A program made the translations under genes and the position numbers. 64,000 nt of DNA from Taxillus chinensis (Eukaryota > Streptophyta > Magnoliopsida > Santalales > Loranthaceae), in the NCBI GenBank assembly GCA_023512835.1, contig CM042092.1, positions 3,683,293-3,747,292 of the forward strand, in the 5' to 3' direction. The notes beneath the pieces were generated by a model, which had not been told where the DNA came from, did no database searches, and saw nothing but the letters and a program-made list of their open reading frames with translations. This document shows, one piece after another, positions 48,622 through 59,856 of the stretch; the stretch's first letter is position 1, and every line of letters starts with the position of its first letter.

Positions 48622-49664
48622 GATATTTGATGATTATCAAATTAGGGTATGATCCCACAGTTTTTATTTTGTATTGGACAACTGATGGAGAGGATAGAAG
48701 ACCATCAAGGCATTATGTATCCTTAAAGTGGATTTATCGTCTTACAAATTGAAATTTTAGGTTAATTTATCTATTATATGATATTTCATTGAATGACAGT
48801 TTGTTTTAATGTGATTTACACAATGTGTTCTCATTGATTCTTGAGAACAGAAAGACTGATTTTGATGCAAAGCATGTTCGTTGCATACGCCCACTTAAAT
48901 AGTCATATGCATTACTAATGATTGAACACATGTCCAATCATAATTAAATGATGCCACTTAAATAGACATGGGTTGGAATTCCTCCAACTCAAGCCCAGGT
49001 TGAAGTCTACCCTTTTTCTTATCTTATCCAATAAAAAAAATAGTACCGTCAAGTTATGTATTTTTTGCCCCATTAAGCAACACAAATGCAATGGAAGTGT
49101 TCCAATTCCATTTTTTATGCTACTGATATGTACTTGCTTCCATTTTCTGTCCTTTCTTTGCGTACAGTCCCGAGGCGGATAATGTTGGCCTAAGAAAATG
49201 CTGAACAAGGGTTAGATGAGCATATGTTAATCCCCTTCGCCTTGATTCTTTTTCTTGCAATCTGCGTTTGGAGTTGTACTAATAGGCCCGGATAATTTTG
49301 ACTCAAGAAGAAGACAACTTCGCCCTTCATATTTTGTAATTGATTAGCTAAAAGAAAAGGACTCAAGAACCACCATTTATTTATTTATTTGGATTAAGTT
49401 ACATCATAATGTCTTACTTGTTTTAGAGGACTTTGTCACTCAGGTCGATCAAGTTTAAGTAGTTACTTTAGTTTTGTGAAGAATGTGATGAGATTAATCC
49501 TGCTAACGATGTATCGCTATTTTCCAAACACCTCGGGCCACCAAGGTCAATAAAAAATACATAGAAACTAATTTTGTTTCGCTGCACAAAAAAGAAAATC
49601 CAAATTGATACACAGTTAATCAAGCAAATTGAAGGGAGAGTTCCTTTTTTTTCAATCAATTCTT
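48622..49664. other. intergenic, 3' flank of the transporter gene
   Basis: No gene recognised. Two overlapping ORFs on opposite strands (48915-49208 and 48973-49182) are without family features. Sequence next to 49664 should hold the 3' UTR of the minus-strand transporter gene. Confidence 0.4.
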
Positions 49665-51465
49665 CTATAGTACCTCTGTGGGAATTACATTGTGTGTCCC
49701 CTTCTCACTTTTGGGTTTCTGATCATTCTGATGAGCTACATCGTAGGTAGCATGGAGGCCACAAAACAGATAGTAGACTACCATTGCTGCACTGCAAATG
49801 AAGAACCTCAAAAATGCCTTACAACCCAGTGACCCTATGAGAAACAAATTCAACCCAATCGATAATGAGGGAAGCCATGGTACCAAAGGAACTCCCCACA
49901 CCTTCGGGCTTCGCTGCTCCGAGAGCAGCTGCATCCCCAAAGTACCAAAAAACCACAGAAACCCCAATATTGTATATGCAATCCACCCTTCCCCATTTGC
50001 ATTCCAGAGAGCTGCGATGGCAATGGAAGAAGCCGTGAGAAGTGATAGACAACCAATTAGTTTGAACAAATCAGACTTAAGGGTAACATCTTTCACGTAG
50101 TATCGCCTCACTAGCACCGAAATAGCCACGAGCATGAAAATGAAGAGCGTGCTGAATGAGAACACACTAGACAACACATCCAAACTAGAGAAAAACGCTA
50201 TGACACAGCTGAGTGTAGATACCAGCAGAGTTGCATTGATGGGTGTCCCGGTTTTGGGATGAACAAGCGCGAACCAGGGTGGGATCATGTGTGCCCTCGC
50301 GATTTGGGTGGTGTATCGGGCCTGCCCGAGGGCCCCAACAAGCAAGCTGGTAGTCATGCCCTTGAGGGCACATATGCTCACTAGGTACTTTGCCCAACTC
50401 ATGCCAATGCTCTCGAAAGCAATGGAATAAGCAGCATTCATATCAAGCTCACTGTACTTCTGCATCATTACTAGAGCCAGAGCCATTAAGCAATAAACCA
50501 CGGTGATCAGAGACATGGAACCGACCAAACCCACGGGTATGTCCTTGGACGGATTCTTGGCCTCTTCGGCCATGGTGGCGACCATGTCGAAACCAGTGTA
50601 GGACCAGTACACGACAGCCGAGGCCTGGAAAACCCCCTTCGCCCCATACGGGAAAAACGGAACCAAATTCGAGACCTTTCCTTTGACAAACCCCACAACC
50701 AGGATGAACAAAATCACCAGGACAGTGAGCATAGAAGTGATCCAATTCAAGGAAGACGTGATCCTCGTACCTGTCATCGCCACCGTGTTGGCAATGGCGA
50801 GAACCGCTACGGCAAGGGGATCAAGCAAATTAAACCCCTCCGCGAAGAAAGGGACTCGAATCCTCAACGAGTCGGAGTCGTTGCTGATCATGGTCGAGAA
50901 GTACGAGGTCCAGGACCGGCCTAGCCCGGCGGCGCCTACGACGGCCTCGAGGAGAATGTTGCCTGCGGCGATGAATGCGACAAAGTCGCCCAGCTCGACG
51001 CGGAGGTACGAGAAGGAGCCTCCAGCGACAGGGATCTCGACGGCGAACTCGGTGTAGCAGAAGACGGAGAGGAGGGCGGAGAGGCCGGAGATAGCGTAGG
51101 ACAGGACGATGGCGGGGCCGGCATGTACGCGGGCCTCCTGGCCGGTGAGGGTAAAGATGCCGGAGCCGACGACGGCGCCGAAGCCGAGCCAGATAAGGTC
51201 CCACCACGTGAGGCACTTGCGCATCTCGTTTTCGCTCTCGCGGCGGCTCTCCACCAGCTCGGCCGCGTCCGTGGAGCGGTCGAGGAGGCGGTCCTTGAAC
51301 CGGGACGAGGTCTGGGAGAGGGCGGCTCTGTAGGTGGTGAGGCTCCGAAACGACTCCTCCGGGAAGAAGTCACGCTTTGTCCACCGACACCAGTAGCTTC
51401 TCGCCGGCGGGGGCGCCTCCGCCTGCCATGGCTTCTTGTGGGTCCACGTCGGCGGCGATGGCCAT
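49665..51465 (-). CDS. cationic amino acid transporter (CAT family), N-terminal frame break
   Basis: CAT proteins are APC-superfamily carriers for cationic and other amino acids in plasma or internal membranes. From about 51405 down to the stop at 49665 a single exon encodes the family body. It starts with 'YWCRWTKRDFFPEES' and 'YRAALSQTSSRFKDRLLD', then 'CLTWWDLIWLGFGAVVGSGIF' (first membrane segment), 'VFCYTEFAVEIPVAGGSFSY', 'TMAEEAKNPSKDIPVGLVGS', 'LKGMTTSLLVGALGQARYTTQIARAHMIPPW', and a C-terminal 'WGVPLVPWLPS' with 'LFCGLHATYD'. About 14 hydrophobic segments are expected. The likely ATG at 51465 opens a frame (MAIAADVDPQEAMAGG) that stops at 51370; the body is one base out of register with it, so an indel lies at about 51370-51430. 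A downstream ATG (codon 11 of the 529-residue frame that begins GTG at 51254) would give a shorter protein. Closest subgroup may be CAT6/CAT7-like. Confidence 0.85.
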
Positions 51466-51508
51466 TGGGATTTGGGATTAAGTGTGGATGGATCTTCAAA
51501 GAGTCCAC

Positions 51509-52012
51509 CTACTTACTTATACTCATGACGAGAAGGCAGCGAACCCTGTTTTTGGTATTCCATTTCGGTTGATGGACGAGGAGAGAGGTAGGTGGTGGAT
51601 GGATGGGGACATGTTTTGAGGAGAAGGGTGTGTGGCTAGTTTGTAAGTTAAAGACAAAAGAGCAATGCTACATAATATATTACTTTATGTAGAATAAAAA
51701 CAAAATAATATTTATAAAAATATCACATCAATAATATATATTAAGTAGAGAAGTACTTGTACTATTGTAATTGTAGAAAAAAAGAGATGATAATATCTCA
51801 TTGGGAAAAACTTTTATGATTCTATCTTTATTAAATATTTATTTATTTATTTTAAATAGCTAGTTTTATGTTATTAATAATTGTATAATTTTATGTAAAT
51901 ATTTTTAAGAAATTAATGTTTTTTTTGTTTTTCTTTTATAATACCTTTTTTATCATTATTCGTTTTAATTTTAAGATTATATATATAATTAATTGGAAAA
52001 ATAGAAGGGGGT
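51509..52012. other. upstream region of the transporter gene
   Basis: Sequence upstream of the minus-strand transporter start, turning AT-rich from about 51660. No clear TATA box can be assigned. Confidence 0.4.
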
Positions 52013-52020
52013 CATGGCCC

Positions 52021-52289
52021 TAGGGGTGTTAAACAGGCGAGTTGGGATGAATCCTTATTAGTATTATTATTACATATATTAATTATGCATATATATTTAA
52101 CAAATAACAATTAGCCTAGTGGTTGGATGCCTTTTGTATTATGCATGATTAGCGGTGAGTTGTCAAGCCCGTTTAAATCGTAGCCCTAGGCTCAAAATCG
52201 CATAGGCCCGTTTAAGCTAAGAATATAAAGCCCATCCTACCCCATATTGCGGGCTAGCTCACGGGCCAGGAGCCCGTTTAACACCCCTA
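52021..52289. mobile_element. hAT-type MITE, 269 bp
   Basis: The ends are TAGGGGTGTTAAACAGGC and, on the other strand, TAGGGGTGTTAAACGGGC, a nearly perfect 18-bp inverted repeat. A perfect 8-bp duplication CATGGCCC lies at 52013-52020 and 52290-52297. It is non-coding and unrelated in sequence to the 342-885 family. Confidence 0.88.
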
Positions 52290-52297
52290 CATGGCCC

Positions 52298-52859
52298 TTG
52301 TCGCCCGCTTCGTCTATGATTACGTCAATGTGTGGCATATTATACCGATGTGACTTATTTTACGTCGATCAGATACACGATAATCTTATCAACTGATTGC
52401 AAATAGTATTTTTTATTTAATAAATTAAAATTTTATATTTTTCAAAAACATTTAGATAATAATAACTCACCCATGTAAATAAATTATATTAGTTTTCACC
52501 TAGATTTAACCAATTATACTTGATGTTTTCATGATAATGAAATAATATAATATTAACTAAGGTAAATATGGAACGGTAAAATATAAAATACAAACCTAAA
52601 ACTTCATGTTAGTAAGCTCGCCTTCATTGCGAATTCACAAAGCATTCATGGATGGTGTATATAAGGACAGAACCCCTTTCGTTAAGAGTGAAATTGATTG
52701 TTTTTTAAATCAAATTGATATTTTTTTTATTTGAACCAAATCAAACTAAATTAAATTGGACCGAAGTAATTTAGTTTGGATTGATTCATTTGAAGTGGCA
52801 ATTTGAAAGATTGTTGGTTTGGTTCAGAACCATCGGTGAATTGAGTTATTATCTTCTAT
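52298..52859. other. AT-rich spacer
   Basis: No gene. The part at about 52690-52850 has 'GGTTTGG/CCAAATC' words like those of the dispersed repeat at 27064 and may be a decayed copy. Confidence 0.35.
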
Positions 52860-53159
52860 TTCTTGTCTTCAATATATAATGGATACTTTTACATTTCACC
52901 ACAATATGATTGCGTAAAGTGCTAGTTTCACAAGTCTTTGTGTCATATTTGTAATCCCGACAACAATAATTACACTCAGCTCTCCCATTAACACAATCTT
53001 GAAATGAGACCACACATCCGATGTCTTTTTACCTGGCCTTCCTATCTTCTTTGGTTTTTCTTGGTTGCCTTCTTCAAATTCAATAATAGCAAGCATAACA
53101 TTTTCTTCAGTAGATTCAATTGTAGGTACATCATAACCCATTAATGGATTAGCTTCCAT
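52860..53159 (-). pseudogene. hAT transposase fragment with BED zinc finger
   Basis: From the ATG at 53159 the minus strand gives an acidic leader, then 'KKTSDVWSHF', the start of a BED-type zinc finger. After a frame change near 52995 the other frame gives 'GRAECNYCCRDYKYDTKTC' and 'TSTLRNHIVVKC', supplying the C-x2-C and H-x4-C zinc ligands. This is the N-terminal DNA-binding module of RICESLEEPER/DAYSLEEPER-type hAT transposases. The catalytic and dimerisation regions are absent. Confidence 0.75.
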
Positions 53160-53254
53160 TTCATTCCCTTATAGTTGCAAAGTCATGTACCAATCCCAAA
53201 TATTAAAAAAAATGAAGGGATGATCAGAAATAAACCAAGGAGAGCGCAAACAAA

Positions 53255-53605
53255 CAGACACCATGCCATGATAAATCTTGCCAAAACAAGCCCCATATCG
53301 GTATACCATGGCAAATTCACAACTATTCATCATAACACATAGTTAGGTTTTTAGAAATAAAATAAACTAAAAATTATGGGAAAGTAGAATAAATTAGACC
53401 ATGGCAAATCATGGCAAAAATAAACACCATACTAGTATACCACAGCAAATCTTAGCAAAACAGACACCATACCAGTATACCACAGCAAATTTATAGTTAT
53501 CCATCATAACACATACACATGTTTGTAGAAAAAAATAAATAAAAATCAAGGAAAAACATAATAGATTAGACCATGGAAAATCATGGAAAAATAGACACCC
53601 TACCA
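53255..53605. repeat. two ~165-220-bp tandem units
   Basis: The words 'CCAGTATACCACAGCAAAT' and 'GGTATACCATGGCAAAT', 'ATCATAACACATA', and 'TAGATTAGACCATGG' recur in the same order across 53285-53420 and 53460-53600. This is a local tandem duplication with no coding meaning, lying just upstream of the BED-finger fragment. Confidence 0.6.
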
Positions 53606-55064
53606 CGACAAATTCACATTTCCATCATAGAGAAGGTGAGAAACAAACAACGATTCAGAAATAAAATATAAAAAAACAACAAAAGACAAAGATATGACTA
53701 GTACATATTAGTTTGATGGTACTGTAATTCACAGGAGAAGCAATGATGAACGATGGTCTTCGATGTTCAATGACTTCGATTTGCATTGGTCTTTGACTTT
53801 GAGTTTGTCAACTACATATGCATCTGGCAGGGAGCCCTTGGGAATTGCAGGGCGGCTCTAGGAAAAAAAATTAGGGTGTTCAACATGAAAAGTCTTTAAA
53901 AAGTGCGGCAAACGGTGAGTTGGAACTCAACGGGGATGCGATTCCAAAGGCTATGACACGTGATATGTGCTTCTTCAAAGTATCGATATTTCAATACGTT
54001 TTCGATACGTTAATTAATATATATTTTTAATAAATAAAATATAATTAAATATATAATTAACACATAATTATTAATTAAAAATAACTAAATATCCACAATA
54101 AAGTTAGTATTACTATCAATAATAGTTGAAGAGGCTACTCTATAAATAATTAATTAAAAAATAAAATTCAAATTAGAAACAATAAAAAATAGTAAAATAT
54201 AATATATAATTTATGACAAATTAACAACACGAATATACCAGAAATATCACCATAAAAACAGTATAATACATGATTTATGATTTATGATTTATGACAGAAA
54301 TAATCATAAGACAAGTAGACAACGACATATCACACCAAGTTGATGCCTTGAAAAATGAAAAGCCGACGCACAGGCTTATAGCCTTATACCATAAACTAAA
54401 GCAGAAAACAAAATAAACAATTTAAATACTTATGTAGTGAGGAAACAATTTAAATAAACAATTTATGATTCGAAACAAATAATTTAAACACTCACCGACT
54501 CACCATCACGGCGTCACCGACTCAGCGACTCACACGAATCGAAGATGACAACTTAGAGTTCGACCTTCCATGGACTTGATGACGAATCGACGATGAGGAG
54601 TTAGTGTCTGCGTCTGGCGACGTGAGGGCAAGGGTGAGGCGAAGGGGGCGAACGACATGGTCTACCTGCCTGCCTCTGATGAGTGACGAAGTCGAATGCT
54701 GCGACTGCGCTGCCTCGATTGTCGATTGTTCGAGGAGGTGAGAGGACAGACGGGTCAGGGTGTGCAAGGACGAAACCATCAAAACACACCTATTTTTTTC
54801 TTAATATTTAATTTTATTTATTTTTAAAATCTTCTTAATTGGTAGCGCCGCCCACTACCAGGGGGGGGGGTTAAAATCCAAATGAAAAGGTTTGATATAA
54901 GGTATTGCTTGATCCGATATAAGAGCCAGCGTAGCGGGACGGATATAGAAAGTTTTGTTAGGGAGGACCGAAATATAAACTATGCAATTTATGTCGAAAA
55001 ACTATTATTTAAAATTGCGATTAACACTAAAGGTAAAACTATTAGCCGGTAAATCGTTTAAATT
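53606..55064. other. possible hAT-related non-autonomous sequence, no gene
   Basis: Words 'GCAGGGCGGCTCTAGG' near 53848 and 'TAGCGCCGCCCACTACCAGGG' near 54843 are roughly inverted, as in hAT elements with GGCGG-type ends, but a target duplication was not found. The minus-strand ORFs at 54522-54789 are featureless. A poly-G run lies near 54861-54870. Confidence 0.35.
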
Positions 55065-55660
55065 GACCTACCGAAACCGTCAATTTATTAAACCGCCAAA
55101 ACCAAATAAAATCAATTTGATTTGGTTTGAAATCGAATAATATATCGGTTTTGTTTGGTTTGAGATTTCAAAATCATAATTTTAATCGAATCGACCGAAT
55201 AATATTTCATTTATTTATTTATTTATTTATTTATTTGATGTTTTAGAATATATTTATTTAAGATTGATTGTTGATACTTAATATGTTGTGTTTGTGAATT
55301 ATATTATCCAATTTTAAGACTTTTAGAATTATTAATTTGATTTGTATTAATATTGATATGCTCACACACTATTTATTTTTTGTTTTACATAATTTTAACT
55401 TTTAAGAACTCAAAAATTGATGTACCAAATCGACTCAAACTGATCCAAATTAATAATTTTCAAGCTGTTAATTCAAACCGAACCGACCTAAACCGAATTA
55501 GTTCTTTCCGATTTGATTTAATCCAAATAACAAGTTTAATTTGATTTGATTTTGTCCAAACCGAAAAGCATAAATTTATTTTGAAGAATAGCTCAAACGA
55601 CCTAAACCGAACAAATTTCACCTCTAATTAATATCATATAATTAGAGGTGAAATTTGTTT
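55065..55660 (-). repeat. dispersed repeat, copy 2, ending in a perfect hairpin
   Basis: Reverse-complemented, this aligns with 27064-27585 ('ATCAAATTGACGG'...'GAAATCTCAAACCAAAC', 'TTAAGTATCAACAATCAATC', 'TGAGTTCTTAAAAG'). It ends at about 55613-55659 in an inverted repeat in which CAAATTTCACCTCTAATTA faces TAATTAGAGGTGAAATTTG across a short AT spacer. The hairpin looks like the end of one copy joined to an inverted end of another. Confidence 0.6.
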
Positions 55661-55699
55661 TGAATAATAGCTTAAACTATTTGTCAGATATACAACTAT

Positions 55700-56560
55700 A
55701 TTAGAGCAACTCTAATATACTCTCTATTATCTACCTATAGAGAGCAAATTTTCAATTTTATGCTCCAACGGGCTCTTCACATGGCTCTCTAGATCTGAAA
55801 AATGCTACAGTAACTATTCACATTTAAAGAGTCACGTTCATTCTCTACATATTATTTCATTATTATTTTTGGTTTTCCCTCTCTCTCTCTCCTTTCTCCC
55901 ATTCTCTCATCATTCCCGATCTCCCCACGGGTGACGTCTCTCCCCCCATCCTTGCTGCGCCTCCACCGCCCTCATCTCCGCCGCCCCATCTCCACCCCCG
56001 CCACCCGATCTCTGGCCTCCCATCCCAGCCGGCGCAGCCCCCTCCCCCCCATCTCCCAATCTCTCCATCACATACAGTCTCCCTCCCCCATCTTTACCAT
56101 GCCCCATCTCCATCACCCTTATCCCCGCACCCCATTTCTACCGCCCTCATCCCTGTTCCCCTACTCCGCCACCCTATCTCCATCCCCGCCGCCTGATCCT
56201 AGGCCTCCCATCCCAACCGACACAGCCCCCTCCCCCATCTCCCGATCTCCCCATCGCAGGTGCGGTCCCCTCCCCCATCCTTGTTGCGCCCCATCTCCAC
56301 CACCCTCATCCTTGCTGCCCCATCTCTGCCGCCTCCACCCTTGCCGGCGCAGTCACCGCCCCACCCCATCACTGCCGCACCCATCAACGAAACCTTAGCG
56401 CTGATGGAGTCCTCTTGTGCCGCAGGAGATATGTACAAAATATATTAATTTAATAAAAATATAGATAAAGTAGATAAAAAGTGTTAGAGTTAAATATAAA
56501 AAGTACTCTTTACATGTAAAAAAATATTCATACGTAAAGATAAAATACAAAACAGTGTTA
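55700..56560. repeat. possible MITE with pyrimidine-rich minisatellite interior
   Basis: The left edge 'GAGCAACTCTAATATACTC' and the right edge, on the other strand 'GCCTCTCTAACACTG', are weakly inverted, and 'CTCCAACGGGCTCT' nearby is a word common to plant MITEs. The interior at about 55925-56400 is a C-rich imperfect tandem array ('CCCCATCTCCACC', 'CATCCTTGCTGCC' units). Open frames over the array are compositional. Confidence 0.45.
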
Positions 56561-57595
56561 GAGAGGCATACACACTATGCTAACGCCTCACGCTAGATCC
56601 CCGCTAGAAGACACATGCGCACGACACCGAGCACACCGCTGCCTAATACGAGATCCTTGCAAAGAGACGCAGAGAATGGTCAATCTCCCACCGCGCACAG
56701 CCTTTAATTAGCATATACGAACGAGGTATTGAACACAGATTCTAGACCTTATTTGCTACGACCACAATCCCTTGATATATATGCCTTAATTTCTCTTTCT
56801 TTTTCATTATAAAGATTTTCCAAGAATTAAACCTGTAAATATTTGAATGAAAATTAGAGATTTTGTTTTGAATACTGATGTGTTCCCTGTGTTTGGTGAT
56901 TTATCCTCCATTGGGTTTGTAGAGCTTAAATGTGTTTAATATAATTTTGAAGTCAGGTTATTAATTGAATCTTAATTTAGTCTAGAGTTGAATTTTTAAT
57001 CCATCTTTGCTTGCTAAGTTTTAAATTTATTCTCTGCCACCCAGGGGCATGGCAGAGAAAGACAACAAAGGATCATGACGGATCATGGGAGAGGACATGG
57101 TAGAGGAGCAGAGGATGGCATAAGGAGGCCAGTTTTCGTGTCCATGTGATTGTAGAATTGAGTGTGTTTGGGGATTGTAGAGTATGTATATTTCAAAGGT
57201 ATAGAGAGAGCTCTATATGTTTATTGCTCCGTGTGTAGTGGTCTACAGTATTATAATGAGTTTGTCTAACGTGTTAAAAAAGAATTGATTGCCTATGATG
57301 TCTCCAAAACGGTGTGCCCGTTCCCATTTAGATGATTTAGGGATTTAAAATTTTACACTCATTTTTATTGTGTTTATATTAATTGAGGGCCCATAGCGAG
57401 GCCCTCTTTCCAAAGTAGTTGATAAAGAAAGAATTAAGATAAAGGCCCGTGAGAGTCTAAGAGTGTGGGAGAGATGAGCGAGACTTTCCAGTGCAGCAGT
57501 ACCTTGAAGTTAACAACACCAAATATTGGATCGGTGGCCCTCTAAAATTTAGAGTCTCAAGAGGCACTTCACATTGCAAAAGGGCATGGCAGGGT

Positions 57596-57600
<5 letters not shown>
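56561..57600. other. intergenic, no gene
   Basis: No domain, exon chain or paired repeat recognised. Confidence 0.4.
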
Positions 57601-57630
<30 letters not shown>

Positions 57631-57632
<2 letters not shown>

Positions 57633-58862
57633 CCGGCCCGAGGGGAGGTCCGGTAGGCAGCCGCCTAGGGCACCCGTCAAAATCCAATAGAAAGGGGCAC
57701 ATTTTCGTCCGTGACTAGGGCATCACTCGACTCCGGCCTCCATCCACCACAGGCTCACAGCGCACGAAAGACACCGGATGCGTTAGGCATCGCACGCACT
57801 GACGCTGTGACGCACACGCAAGAGGGTAAGATGCCTCTATGCATCAAGGCCGCACCATCTCTGTTCACTAACCGCCGACCGCCATCTGTCGATGCCGCAC
57901 CATCCCTAATCCCAGTCCGGCAACAGGCAACGTTGAACCGTCACGAACGGCCCCAAAACTCCATCCCCAAGCCTCAATCAATGCCTTCACCGACCGAGTC
58001 TGACGTCTGACCTCCAATTGCCTCTCTCTCGGTCTCAAAAGTTAGATCCGGTCTTCATATCTTCGTTCACAGTTCATCCGTTCAACTATCTGAGATTTTG
58101 ATCTGGCGGATTCCGGCTGATGGCGACGGACGACGTGTCAACGCTGATCACTCATGCGGCATACCTCATAATTCACGAACCAAGTAATTTCTTAATTCTT
58201 TTTTTTTTTTTTTGCTGTAATATGTAAACTGTGATTCTAAATGATGTAGTACAATATTGAATTGTGAACTATAATTCTGTAATTCTGTAAACGGTAATTT
58301 TGTATTGAATCGGTGGAATAATTTAGTGTTGGCAGTGTAGCCGTATTGGTAATTGGTATGTATGGATCCTATAATTAAACTTTTAGTATTTGTATGTGCA
58401 AGGTAGAGGACAATAAATCTTAAAGAATTTTTATCTTTTGGAGACTTTGTTGATATGTGAATTTATCGCGTGCTTAAACCTGACAATTATTTGATGTTTT
58501 CTATTATATTTTTAAAAGAATTTTTTATTAAGATTATGAAAATTCTTTAATTGCTGTAATATCTTGTCTATACCGTATTCTACACATTCATAATTGCTAC
58601 TATCTATGCTTAAACGCTCTATAAGCTCATAGAAGCAGAGCATCGATTGAAATTTGAAAACTAAGTTCTTCATTATATTTGTATTTAGAATAATATGTTT
58701 TGACTAAGAATTAATATTCGTAGGTTTTAGTTTATGATTGCTGTAAATTTTAAATACATTATGAAAATTTTAAAGTTAACTAATTATTTTTTTAAAAAAA
58801 ATTAATAAGGGCACATTGTTCGAAGCTCGCCTAGGTCATCTTATTTCGCAGGACCGGCCCTG
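57631..58862. mobile_element. non-autonomous hAT-like element with GGCCGG termini
   Basis: The left end 'GGCCGGCCCGAGGGGAGGTCC...CCGCCTAGGGCACC' and the right end, on the other strand 'CAGGGCCGGTCCTGCGAAAT...GACCTAGGCGAGC', form imperfect terminal inverted repeats of the 'CAGGGCCGG' type found in plant hAT elements. The element sits in a (TA)n run (57601-57630 and 58863 onward), which hides any target duplication. Its interior has a GC-rich left part with no convincing ORF and an AT-rich right part. Confidence 0.6.
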
Positions 58863-59098
58863 TATATACATATATATAAACCAAGAGTATCATTATTCTT
58901 GGCGTGGCTGGAGCTTTTGGAAGTTTAAATGATTATTTATAGCCCAAGAATATCACACCCGGCCATTGGCAAAACCATTGGGAGGAGCATATTGAATTTT
59001 TTAATTATTAAAACTAAAAATTAGAACACCATTCCTCATCAGTAGTACACTTTCAGCTATCATCTAGGCACAGCGGTCATATGTTAACACACTCAAGG
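58863..59098. other. short AT-rich spacer
   Basis: No feature recognised between the hAT-like element and the first Mutator-like arm. Confidence 0.4.
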
Positions 59099-59856
59099 GG
59101 ATTTGAGTTCGCTGCGGATATTGACTTTATCCGCACCGTGCGGCTAAATCAATTTGATCATGACACGTCATTAATTCACACATCCAACCGTTGTAATTAA
59201 AAGTAATCCCAAAACGCTGCACGTAATGTCGTTTAAAACGTTCACGCCGTTAGCCGTCGGCCGTCACCACCAAACACTTCCCTCTCTATTTTGAAAATAA
59301 ATCTAAAACAAAACCTAGCCGCCCTCCTTCTACGCTGCGTACCTGTGACGAGTTTGTACGCAGCCTCTCCCTCGTCCAGCAGCCGCCCTCCTTCGCCCCA
59401 ACAACCCCGCCGCCCGTACCTGTGACGAGTTTGTACGCAGCCCCTCCCCCGTCCAGCAGCCGCCCTCCTTCGCCCCAACAGCCCCGCCATCTCCGACAGC
59501 AGCCCCTCCCCCGTCCAGCAGCCGCCCTTCTTCGCCCAACAGCCCTGCCATCTCCGGCAGCCACCCCTCCCCCGTCCAGCAGCCGCCCTCCTTCGCCCCA
59601 ACAGCCCCGCCATCTCCGGCAGCCCCTCCCCCATCCAGCAGCCGCCCTCCCTCACCCCAACAGCCCCGCCATCTCCAGCAGCAGCCCCTCCCCGGCGCCG
59701 TCAAATTGCTGCCTCGTCACAACGTTCACCAGGCTCCTCAAGCACTCCTGATCCGTATCCGCCACACCCGTCCCCTGCGAAACGAACATCGCCAACGCCA
59801 ACGCCACCGTGGCAATTAGGAAAGCGCCGTGGTCGGTGAGTTCTTGAGCAGACCCT
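59099..59856 (+). mobile_element. Mutator-like arm A
   Basis: It starts GGATTTGAGTTCGCTGCGGAT and continues with 'TTATCCGCACCGTGCGGC', 'GATCATGACACGTCATTAATT' and 'CACGCCGTTAGCCGTC', then a GC-rich minisatellite (about 59340-59700) and a conserved 150-bp block ending in a splice-donor-like 'GGTCG-GTGAGT' (donor at 59836). Arm C (62089-62756) has the same order. An inverted copy of its first 17 bases (GCAGCGAACTCAAATCC) lies at 60913-60929. It is called Mutator-like because arm C leads into a FAR1/MULE gene. Confidence 0.65.
59340..59700. repeat. GC-rich minisatellite in arm A
   Basis: Imperfect tandem units of about 60 bp built from 'CCCCTCCCCCGTCCAGCAGC', 'CGCCCTCCTTCGCCCCAAC' and 'AGCCCCGCCATCTCCGGCAG'. 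Long open frames on both strands here arise from the repeat. Confidence 0.85.

Noticed and set aside
50830..51508. Arg-rich and Ser/Pro-rich ORFs opposite or overlapping the transporter
   Set aside because: Shadow frames of the GC-rich start of the CAT gene.
55931..56398. 155-codon Pro/Ser/His-rich ORF
   Set aside because: It is a translation of the C-rich tandem array, open also on the other strand; no domain or splice context.
59242..59751. Several overlapping ORFs of 90-137 codons on both strands
   Set aside because: All lie over the GC-rich minisatellite, whose unit length keeps frames open. The translations are simple repeats.
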